Assembly: GCA_021777685.1 (NCBI GenBank)
Contig: JAJYDH010000280.1
Coordinates: 1-8,443, forward strand
Reading direction: 5' to 3'
Length of the DNA stretch: 8,443 nt
DNA from: Planctomycetota bacterium
Lineage (GTDB): Bacteria; Planctomycetota; Planctomycetia; Isosphaerales; Isosphaeraceae
This document shows positions 1 through 5,997 of the stretch, in pieces (position 1 is the first letter of the stretch; the number at the start of each line of letters is the position of its first letter). The translations under genes were made by a program, and so were the position numbers. The notes beneath the pieces are model-generated. The model made no database searches, was not told the origin of the DNA, and was given only the letters and a program-made list of their open reading frames with translations.

Positions 1-1
1 G

Positions 2-1303
2 CTCGACGTCACCGTCGGCGACTTCACCCGCCTCGAACCCCCGTCCAAACCTCGGGCGAACCTGATCCTGGCGAATCCGCCTTACGTCCGCCATCACCAC
101 CTCAATCGGGACGCCAAGAGTCATCTTGCCGAAGCCGTCCATCGGCGATTGGGTGTCAAAATCAACGGCCTGGCCGGGCTCTATGCGTACTTCCTGCTCC
201 TGGCCGACGCCTGGCTCGCCGAGGGGGGATTGGCGGTCTGGCTCGTCCCCTCCGAATTCCTCGACGTGAACTACGGCGAGGCCCTCCGGAACTACCTGGC
301 GAGCCGGGTGACGCTCCTGCACGTCCACCGGTTCCGCCCGGCCGACGGCCAGTTCGGCGATGCCCTCGTGACGTCGGCCGTCGTCGCCTTCGAGAAGACG
401 CCTCCGCCCCCGTCGCACCGGCCCCGGATGAGTTTCGGCGGGCCGCTCGATCGCCCCGAGCGGGCCGAATCCGTCCCGCTGGCGGCGCTCCGGGCCTCGA
501 AGAAATGGTCAGGATTTCCGGGCGACGAGGTCGGTCCTCGGCCGGATTTCCCGCCGTCCGGCGTCACGCTGGGCGACCTGTTCGCGATCAGGCGGGGGAT
601 CGTCACCGGGGCCAACGCCTTCTTCATCCTGCCGCTGGACGAGGCCCTGGGCCGGGGAATCCCCCGGGCCTTCCTCCGGCCGATCCTCCCCAGCCCCCGG
701 CACCTGACCGAAGGCGTGATCGAGGCCGGGGGGGACGGCTACCCGCGACTCTCCCGGCCGCTCGCGCTGGTCGACTGCGACCGTCCCGAGGACGAACTCC
801 GCCGGTCGGCCCCCGGGCTGGCCGCGTACCTCGACCTCGGCCGGGGACGGGGGCTCGACGCGGGCTATCTGACGAGCCGTCGGGCCCCCTGGTACGCCCA
901 GGAGCGTCGGGAGCCCGCGCCGTTCCTCTGCACCTACATGGCCCGCCCGCGCACCGACGCCCCGCCGTTCCGGTTCTTCTGGAACCGCTCGGAGGCCACC
1001 GCGCCCAACGTCTTCCTCCTGCTCTACCCGAAGCCCCCCCTGCGATGCCTGCTCGAAGCCCGCCCCGACCTCCAGGCCGTCCTCTTCGAGCGACTGAGGG
1101 CGATCCCCGCCCGCGACCTCATCGGCGAGGGCCGCGTCTACGGCGGCGGGCTCCACAAGATCGAGCCGAGGGAGCTGGCCGCGCTGCCGCTGGATGTATG
1201 GAGCGACCTCGACGTCCCCGGACTTTACAGCGGATCACACTCGTGTCGCGCCCGGAGAAAGGGGACAGGCACCCGGCCCGAGGAGGGTCCTCCGGGTTCG
1301 TGA
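2..1303 (+). CDS. Eco57I-type N6-adenine DNA methyltransferase, 5'-truncated by the window edge
   Basis: The reading frame is open from base 2, so the gene begins outside the window; the TTG at 149 is not a real start. The motif NPPY, encoded at 74-85 within LILANPPYVRHHHL, is the catalytic motif IV of adenine-N6 DNA methyltransferases. It is followed by GLYAYFLLLADAWL, LAVWLVPSEFLDVNYG and FGDALVTSAVVAFEK, the usual block order of the Eco57I methylase domain (Pfam Eco57I family). The later stretch LGDLFAIRRGIVTGANAFF resembles the TaqI-like target-recognition domain, and YGGGLHKIEPREL is typical of the C-terminal end of such proteins. The AdoMet-binding motif I would lie upstream of the window. 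The protein probably methylates adenine in a specific site, either as a solitary methylase or as part of a type IIG or other restriction system; no nuclease or second subunit is visible here. About 16 terminal codons and the stop are supplied by a palindromic repeat, so the native C-terminus may be altered. Family is confident; specificity is unknown. Confidence 0.88.
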   Translation, partial: LDVTVGDFTRLEPPSKPRANLILANPPYVRHHHLNRDAKSHLAEAVHRRLGVKINGLAGLYAYFLLLADAWLAEGGLAVWLVPSEFLDVNYGEALRNYLASRVTLLHVHRFRPADGQFGDALVTSAVVAFEKTPPPPSHRPRMSFGGPLDRPERAESVPLAALRASKKWSGFPGDEVGPRPDFPPSGVTLGDLFAIRRGIVTGANAFFILPLDEALGRGIPRAFLRPILPSPRHLTEGVIEAGGDGYPRLSRPLALVDCDRPEDELRRSAPGLAAYLDLGRGRGLDAGYLTSRRAPWYAQERREPAPFLCTYMARPRTDAPPFRFFWNRSEATAPNVFLLLYPKPPLRCLLEARPDLQAVLFERLRAIPARDLIGEGRVYGGGLHKIEPRELAALPLDVWSDLDVPGLYSGSHSCRARRKGTGTRPEEGPPGS

Positions 1304-1338
1304 GCCATTCTGGGGCCGGGAGCCAGTCCCCTTTCTCC
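1254..1338. repeat. REP/RAYT-like palindromic element overlapping the methyltransferase 3' end
   Basis: Two 26-bp arms at 1254-1279 and 1313-1338 are reverse complements with two mismatches. The left arm starts GGAGAAAGGGGACAGGC and the right arm ends GCCAGTCCCCTTTCTCC. The 33-bp centre holds a small hairpin (GGAGG at 1282-1286, CCTCC at 1289-1293). The motif AAAGGGGACAGGCACC and its complement recall repeats associated with REP-associated tyrosine transposases (RAYT, IS200-like Y1 family) in many bacteria, including planctomycetes; this comes from memory, not from a search. No transposase lies in the window, so the copy would be non-autonomous. The stop codon of the upstream methyltransferase (1301-1303) lies inside it. 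The folded RNA could also stabilise or terminate that transcript, although no T-run follows. Confidence 0.75.
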
Positions 1339-1466
1339 TCGTGAGTGCGCGATCCGAAGGTTAACGGCTGTAATCCCGCTCCACCCGACCCTGGCGCGGA
1401 CCGTCAGCACCGCCGCATCCCCGCCGCGTCGGCTCATTCTCGGGCCCGCGATCGCCGAAAACTACC

Positions 1467-1495
1467 TTGACCCTTTCTCCGTCCGAGACTATCCT
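1467..1495 (+). promoter_or_regulatory. Candidate sigma-70-type promoter
   Basis: TTGACC at 1467-1472 matches five of six bases of the -35 consensus. TATCCT at 1490-1495 matches four of six of the -10 consensus. The spacing is exactly 17 bp. It lies about 90 bp upstream of the methyltransferase start at 1585, in the gap after the REP-like element, which would give a leader of roughly 80 nt. The pattern stands out against the GC-rich surroundings but rests on consensus matching alone. Confidence 0.45.
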
Positions 1496-1572
1496 GCCGC
1501 GCCTTCATCGCCTGTTCCCCCCCCCGTTCGTGAAGATCGAGCCATATCATGGCACATGGAAGCCCCTACTCA

Positions 1573-1581
1573 GAGGTGATC
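1573..1581 (+). promoter_or_regulatory. Strong Shine-Dalgarno site deciding the 1585 start
   Basis: GAGGTGATC is a nine-base perfect match to the AAGGAGGTGATC complement of the 16S rRNA tail. It ends three bases before the ATG at 1585. The alternative in-frame ATG at 1549 has no comparable site, so translation most likely begins at 1585. Confidence 0.7.
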
Positions 1582-1584
1582 AGG

Positions 1585-2310
1585 ATGGCGAGTTCCGAGA
1601 CAATCAATTACGGGGATATTCATGGGTCGATTCTCGAATACGAGAAGACCTATGAACGGTCGTTGGGCGGCTGGCGGGAGGGCGACCAGGTCTCCTTCGC
1701 GAGCGTCGAGCTGGAAGTGGGCCGACTTTGGCATTCGCTTGTCCTTCTCCTCCAGCCCCACCTGGTCCTCGAGACGGGCACCTTCAAGGGATACTCGACG
1801 GCGTGCATCGCATCGGCCCTGGTCACCCTGGGCGGCGATCGGCGGGTCATCACGATCGACCCGGAACCTCAACCCGGGCAGATTTGGGAGGGGACCGACC
1901 TGGAATCGGTCATCTCGCTCCGCCCCCAGAAGTCGGAGGATGCATTCCCTGAGCTGGCCGGGGCGAAGATGCAGTTCGACATGCTTGTCCTCGACTCGGA
2001 TCATCACTACGACACGATCATGACGGAGTTGATGCTGTACGAGCCGCTCCTCAAGGAGGGCGGGACCATCCTCATGCACGACTCGCTCTTCTTCGACGGC
2101 GTCGGCGCGGCGACCCGTCAACTGCTGGCCAATCCTCGATTCCGGGGCGTGGCCTTCGACTCGCCCCGCCGCGTCTTGCCCGATGTGCGCTGCCCGGGCG
2201 TTACGCTCGTCCGCAAGGAACGCGCGGGCGGGCCGGAACTCTTTTTCGAGGAGCAATACCGGGGCTGGTTCGACGGCGATGTCTGGACGCCCCCGCTCCT
2301 GCGCGCCTGA
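1585..2310 (+). CDS. Class I AdoMet-dependent methyltransferase (Methyltransf_24 / CmcI-like)
   Basis: The 241-residue protein has a Rossmann-type methyltransferase fold. Motif I is LVLETGTFKGYST (residues 60-72, with the ETGT glycine loop). An acidic residue after the next strand (VITID, D92) should bind the AdoMet ribose. FDMLVLDSDHHYD (131-143) followed by LLKEGGTILMHD (155-166) resembles the D/D-H arrangement of metal-dependent O-methyltransferases and of CmcI-type proteins. No signal peptide or membrane segment is seen, so it is probably cytosolic. The start at 1585 is preferred over 1549 because of the strong ribosome site at 1573-1581. It lies about 390 bp upstream of glf on the same strand, probably with its own promoter at 1467-1495. 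Proteins of this group often O-methylate sugars or small metabolites, so modification or capping of a surface glycan is plausible, but its substrate cannot be read from sequence. The fold is confident; the role is inferred. Confidence 0.82.
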   Translation: MASSETINYGDIHGSILEYEKTYERSLGGWREGDQVSFASVELEVGRLWHSLVLLLQPHLVLETGTFKGYSTACIASALVTLGGDRRVITIDPEPQPGQIWEGTDLESVISLRPQKSEDAFPELAGAKMQFDMLVLDSDHHYDTIMTELMLYEPLLKEGGTILMHDSLFFDGVGAATRQLLANPRFRGVAFDSPRRVLPDVRCPGVTLVRKERAGGPELFFEEQYRGWFDGDVWTPPLLRA

Positions 2311-2704
2311 GCTCCCGTCGCCGCAGCCGCCGAGTCGTGAGAGGCCGGGACGAAACACCCGGCCGCCTCGATGGATCGCCGGCCGCCGCGGGCCGCCTCC
2401 GAATCATCGGCCGGGCATCGAGATGGGCGGGCCGCGCGGATTCTCGGGATTGCGCCGGATTGAAACTGATCCTGGGAGAAGCCCCATGACGATGTTGTAG
2501 GGCGAGAGCATATCTCGGACCGGTCCCCAGCGGGGCCCACGGCGGTCGGGCTCGGCTCCCCGAGGACGAGCCGGCCTCGCCCGTGTTGAGGACGTCGAAG
2601 TGTGCCCGAATCATCCAAGTATCTTCGGTGAGGTCTGGGACCGTTGCCCTCGACGTCCCGGTTGAGATCAGATGGACTCCGGACGGAGGACGATACTGGT
2701 GGAT
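2311..2704. other. Intergenic region upstream of glf, no gene seen
   Basis: No credible coding region is visible in these 394 bases. The first 150 bases are extremely GC-rich and the rest is more mixed. A hairpin can form between CGGCTC (2553-2558) and GAGCCG (2568-2573), and a short CCCC-AGC-GGGG hairpin lies at 2525-2535; neither is followed by a T-run. A weak promoter-like pair, TTGAGG (2586-2591) and AATCAT (2609-2614) with 17-bp spacing, is positioned to drive glf, but the match is marginal. A separate promoter for the glf unit is expected given the gap size. Confidence 0.5.
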
Positions 2705-3865
2705 ATGAGAGATTACGATCTGATCGTCGTCGGGGCGGGCTTCTACGGCCTGACCATCGCGGAGCGGGCGGCCAACGAGCTCGGCCGGAAGGTCTGCGTG
2801 CTGGAGCGCCGGACGCACATCGGCGGCAACTCGTACTCCGAGAAGGACCCCGAGACGGGGATCGAATTCCACACCTACGGATCGCACCTCTTCCACACCA
2901 ATTCCGAAGAGATCTGGGATTACCTGCACAAGTTCACCACGTTCACCAGCTACCGGCACCGGGTCGTCACGGTGCACCAGGGCAAGGCGTACCCGATGCC
3001 GATCGGGCTGGCGACGATCTGCAGCTTCTTCGGCCGGTACATGTCCCCCACCGAGGCCCGCGCCCTGATCGAGAGCCAGGTGGCCGCCGAGGACTTCAAG
3101 ACGCCGGCGAACCTGGAAGAGAAGGCGATCTCGCTGATCGGCCGGCCGCTCTACGACGCCTTCATCAAGGGGTATACCAAGAAGCAGTGGCAGACCGACC
3201 CGAAGGAGCTGCCGGCCGGCATCATCACCCGGCTTCCGGTCCGGTTCACCTTCGAGGACGGGTACTTCTCGGACAAGTACGAGGGGCTGCCGACGGACGG
3301 CTACACGGCGATCTTCGAGAGGATGATCGACTCGCCGCTGATCGACGTGAAGATGGGCGTCGACTTCTTCGAGATCCGCAAGCAGATCCCGGCGGGCAAG
3401 CTGATCGTCTACACCGGGCCGCTCGACCGCTACTTCGACTACAAGGCCGGCGCGCTGGGCTGGCGGACGCTGGACTTCGAGAAGGAAGTCGTCCCGGTCG
3501 ACGACCACCAGGGGACCTCGGTCCTCAACTACGCCGACGAGTCGGTGCCCTACACGCGGGTCCACGAGTTCAAGCACCTCCACCCCGAGCGGAAGTACCA
3601 CCCGGGCAAGTCGGTCATCTATCGCGAGTACTCCCGGTTCGCCTCGCGGTCGGACGAGCCGTATTACCCGATCAACACGGCGAACGACCTGAAGACGCTG
3701 GAGGCCTACAAGGCCATGGCCGAGATGGAGCCCAACTTCATCACCGGGGGGCGGCTCGGCTCGTACAAGTACCTTGACATGCACCAGGCGATCGGCGCGG
3801 CCCTGAAGACGTTCAGGGGGCAGATCGTCCCCTTCTTCGGCCGCTCCCAGGGTGAGGCCGCTTGA
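2705..3865 (+). CDS. glf: UDP-galactopyranose mutase
   Basis: This flavoenzyme interconverts UDP-galactopyranose and UDP-galactofuranose, supplying the donor for galactofuranose (Galf) glycans in the cytosol. The 386-residue length is normal for bacterial Glf. The N-terminus carries the FAD-binding signature DYDLIVVGAGFYG (GxGxxG at residues 10-15), then LERRTHIGGNSY. The family blocks HTYGSHLFHT (56-65) and GYTKKQW (156-162, with the active-site tryptophan) are present. So are ITRLPVRF with R176 and VPYTRVHEFKH with R285; these match the two conserved arginines that bind the UDP-sugar diphosphate (R174 and R280 in the Klebsiella enzyme, from memory). YREYSR and EPYYPIN complete the pattern. 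Family proteins start just before the DYDLIVVGAG strand, so ATG 2705 is chosen; an in-frame ATG at 2672 would add 11 residues of no recognisable use. The GlfT2-like gene follows after 12 bp, so the two are almost certainly co-transcribed. No missing key residue is seen. Confidence 0.96.
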   Translation: MRDYDLIVVGAGFYGLTIAERAANELGRKVCVLERRTHIGGNSYSEKDPETGIEFHTYGSHLFHTNSEEIWDYLHKFTTFTSYRHRVVTVHQGKAYPMPIGLATICSFFGRYMSPTEARALIESQVAAEDFKTPANLEEKAISLIGRPLYDAFIKGYTKKQWQTDPKELPAGIITRLPVRFTFEDGYFSDKYEGLPTDGYTAIFERMIDSPLIDVKMGVDFFEIRKQIPAGKLIVYTGPLDRYFDYKAGALGWRTLDFEKEVVPVDDHQGTSVLNYADESVPYTRVHEFKHLHPERKYHPGKSVIYREYSRFASRSDEPYYPINTANDLKTLEAYKAMAEMEPNFITGGRLGSYKYLDMHQAIGAALKTFRGQIVPFFGRSQGEAA

Positions 3866-3877
3866 GGGCGAGGACCC

Positions 3878-5749
3878 ATGACCCAGCATGTCATCCAGCG
3901 GTGCGTCTTTCCGGTAGAGCAGCGCCTCTTCCCGCTCTACTATCGGCTCGACCAGAGCCCGGAGAGCCGGTTCCTCGAGCCCGAGCCCCCGGGTCGCTTC
4001 TCGATCTGGATCGCGCGCGGATCGAAGCTCATCACCGACACGTATTTCAACAGCTTCTACGAGAGCTACTGGCGGCGCTACACGCGGCTCGGCGTGCTCC
4101 GGCTCCGGCTGGTGCTCTCGGGGCGGGGGACGGTCCTGCTCCTCCGCCGGGCGTTCGTGACCGGGCTGACCCTCCTGGAGTCCGTCACCTTCGACGGCGA
4201 CCAGGTCGAGGTCACGATCGACGTGCCCGAGCCCACCCTCCACTACCGGGAGGCCGGGGCGCTCCACTTCGACATCATCGCGCGGGCCTCGAACGTCCGC
4301 CTGGAGCGGGCGGACTGGCTGGCGGTCGACGTCGAGCCCGAGCCGATGCGGATGGTCGCCGGCTACTGCACGTTCAACCGCGAGAAGTTCCTCCTGGCCA
4401 ACGTCCGCTCGCTCCTGGAAGACGCCGAGGTGACCGAGGTCCTGGAGCGGGTCGTCGTGGTCGACCAGGGGACCGCCAAGGTCCGCGACCACCCGGCCTT
4501 CGACGACCTGCCGGCGCACTCGGCGTCGAAGCTCCAGGTCGTCGAGCAGGCCAACCTCGGCGGCGCCGGCGGGTTCACCCGCTCGATCGTCGAGGCCCGC
4601 GACATCCCCGACGCCACGCACATGCTCCTGATGGACGACGACGCCGTCACCGAGCCCGAGAGCGTCTTCCGCGCCGCCGCCTTCCAGTCGCTGGCCAAAG
4701 GCGACGTCGGCGTCGGCGGGCAGATGCTCGACATGCTCCGGCCGATGGAGGTCTACGAGTCGGGGGCGCTGGTCGACCCGGGCACACTGGGCGTCATCAC
4801 CCCGGTCCACCGGCTCCACGCCGAGGCCTCGGCGCTCGTCCCGTTCTTCGAGGTCGCCTACACCCACTACAACGCCTGGTGGTTCTTCGCCTTCCCGCTC
4901 CGGCTGATCGACAAGGTCGGCATGCCGATGCCCGTCTTCATCCGGGGCGACGACGTCGAGTTCGGCTACCGCCTCTTCCAGGCCGGCGTCATCACCACCA
5001 CCGTCCCCGGCATGGGCATCTGGCACGAGCCGTTCTACCTGAAGAAGGGCGGATGGCAGGCGTACTACGACCTGAGGAACATGCTGGCCCTGACCGCCGT
5101 CCACTTCGGCATGGGCCGCAAGCAGATCTTCAAGGTCTACCTCCGGCGGATGATGACCCAGCTCCTCTCGATGAACTACTACGAGGCCGAGATCCTCAGC
5201 GAGGCCGTCGACGACTATTGCAAGGGGCCGTCGATCTGCGAGGCCGACCCCCAGACGTTCCACAAGAAGCTGCTCGCGCTCCGGAAGGACTTCCCGCAGG
5301 AGTCGGTCCCCCGCGCGAAGTGCCTGCCGACCTCGAATCCGGCCCCCGCGCCCTCGACCAGGCTCCAGCGGATCAAGCACCTTTACCGGTGCTTCAAGAA
5401 CCAGTTCCTCCGCCCGAGCCCCGCCCAGGACGCCCCTCCGGGCCACGTGATCCCCGACGAGTTCTGCCGGTGGTGGTACATGGCCCTTGTCGACGTCGTC
5501 GCCGTCCAGGACTGGCACACCGACAGCCATCGGGTCTACCGCCGATCCAGGGAGCACTTCCTCCGGATCTTGAAGAAGGGCCTGAAGTCCGCGTACACCC
5601 TCTATCGCGAGCACGACCGCGTCTCCGGGGAGTGGCGAGCGGCCCACGCCCGTCTGACCAGCCCGGAATTCTGGGACCGTTACCTCGGCATCGATCGCGA
5701 GGCCCGCGACGCCGAGGCCCGCGACGACCGGTCCCAGCGGGCGGCCTGA
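3878..5749 (+). CDS. GlfT2-like galactofuranosyltransferase (GT2, GT-A fold)
   Basis: The 623-residue protein resembles mycobacterial GlfT2 (about 637 residues), which polymerises Galf from UDP-Galf on the inner face of the membrane. Residues 1-155 match the N-terminal beta-sandwich region (FPLYYRLD, then SKLITDTYFNSFYESYW). The GT-A catalytic domain follows: GYCTFNRE (162-169), VVDQGTA, NLGGAGGFTRS (227-236), metal-binding LMDDDAV with D253-D255, YNAWWFFAFP (331-340), FIRGDDVEFGYR (354-365, likely base D359) and WHEPFY (382-387, metal ligand H383). From memory, the mycobacterial equivalents are D256-258, D372 and H396. The D359 to H383 spacing of 24 is identical, and one ~10-residue shortening separates the DDD motif from D359. 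The helical C-terminal region (about 400-623) has a basic stretch near 498-515 that could contact membrane. GAGGA at 3870-3874 is a plausible ribosome site. Co-transcription with glf 12 bp upstream supports Galf as donor. Acceptor and linkage are unknown; whether it is bifunctional like GlfT2 is inferred. Confidence 0.92.
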   Translation: MTQHVIQRCVFPVEQRLFPLYYRLDQSPESRFLEPEPPGRFSIWIARGSKLITDTYFNSFYESYWRRYTRLGVLRLRLVLSGRGTVLLLRRAFVTGLTLLESVTFDGDQVEVTIDVPEPTLHYREAGALHFDIIARASNVRLERADWLAVDVEPEPMRMVAGYCTFNREKFLLANVRSLLEDAEVTEVLERVVVVDQGTAKVRDHPAFDDLPAHSASKLQVVEQANLGGAGGFTRSIVEARDIPDATHMLLMDDDAVTEPESVFRAAAFQSLAKGDVGVGGQMLDMLRPMEVYESGALVDPGTLGVITPVHRLHAEASALVPFFEVAYTHYNAWWFFAFPLRLIDKVGMPMPVFIRGDDVEFGYRLFQAGVITTTVPGMGIWHEPFYLKKGGWQAYYDLRNMLALTAVHFGMGRKQIFKVYLRRMMTQLLSMNYYEAEILSEAVDDYCKGPSICEADPQTFHKKLLALRKDFPQESVPRAKCLPTSNPAPAPSTRLQRIKHLYRCFKNQFLRPSPAQDAPPGHVIPDEFCRWWYMALVDVVAVQDWHTDSHRVYRRSREHFLRILKKGLKSAYTLYREHDRVSGEWRAAHARLTSPEFWDRYLGIDREARDAEARDDRSQRAA

Positions 5750-5769
5750 TCCGGTCCCTCCCGATCTGA

Positions 5770-5861
5770 CCCGGCATGATCGACGAGACGATGGTCGAAG
5801 GACGAACCGGGGATGCCCCCGATCGGCCATCGACCATCGTCTCGCCGGCCATTCCGGGCTC
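5770..5861. repeat. Intergenic palindromic repeat, copy 1
   Basis: A perfect 15-bp inverted repeat (CGAGACGATGGTCGA at 5784-5798, its complement at 5830-5844) surrounds a 31-bp centre. Weaker complementarity extends the arms outward to CCCGG at 5770-5774 and CCGGG at 5854-5858. It lies 20 bp after the stop of the GlfT2-like gene. A related copy is at 7139-7235: both share GAGACGATGGTCGA, CCCCGATCG, ATCGACCATCGTC and a right end of CCAT(T/C)CCGGGCTC. The family is not one I recognise; it behaves like a REP- or MITE-type element. Confidence 0.75.
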
Positions 5862-5909
5862 ATATCCCCGACGCCGGGTCCCGGGCAACGGCGAGACGAC
5901 CGCTCGGAG

Positions 5910-5930
5910 ACGGCCGCTCCCGCCGTTTTT
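5910..5930 (+). terminator. Rho-independent terminator-like hairpin after the glf-glfT2 unit
   Basis: ACGGC (5910-5914) pairs with GCCGT (5922-5926) across a 7-nt loop, and the stem runs straight into a T-run ending at 5930, followed by CTG. The stem is short, but runs of five Ts are rare in this GC-rich DNA. It lies between the GlfT2-like stop (5749) and the SGNH gene start (5998), so it would separate the two transcripts. Confidence 0.5.
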
Positions 5931-5997
5931 CTGCGGAAGCCGGGCCGGACGGCCGATAGAAAACATTTGAGTTCGCCGATTCGCCCAGGAGCAAGAG

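Noticed and set aside
1240..1343. A 6-bp direct repeat (CTCGTG at 1240-1245 and 1338-1343) as a target-site duplication of the REP-like element
   Set aside because: The left copy does not abut the element (8-bp gap) and the right copy overlaps its end, so a chance match is more likely. REP/RAYT-type elements are also not expected to make duplications.
1467..1655. A possible 62-residue small protein ahead of the methyltransferase
   Set aside because: It overlaps the promoter candidate and the methyltransferase start, has no ribosome site and shows no recognisable sequence.
2553..2573. A hairpin in the glf leader as a riboswitch or terminator
   Set aside because: The stem is six base pairs with no T-run and no recognisable aptamer; stems like this arise easily in GC-rich DNA.
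2644..3777. A 377-codon plus-strand frame overlapping glf
   Set aside because: An out-of-frame, arginine- and glycine-rich product, whereas the glf frame is unambiguous.
3862..5769. A 635-codon plus-strand frame overlapping the GlfT2-like gene
   Set aside because: The product is dominated by R, P, G and A with no motifs, while the other frame carries the complete glycosyltransferase signature.
2201..5863. A 1,220-codon open frame on the minus strand antisense to glf and the GlfT2-like gene
   Set aside because: It mirrors the codon positions of well-recognised plus-strand genes. Its translation is low-complexity, rich in R, G, D, V and L, with no family motif, as expected when third-position GC is very high.
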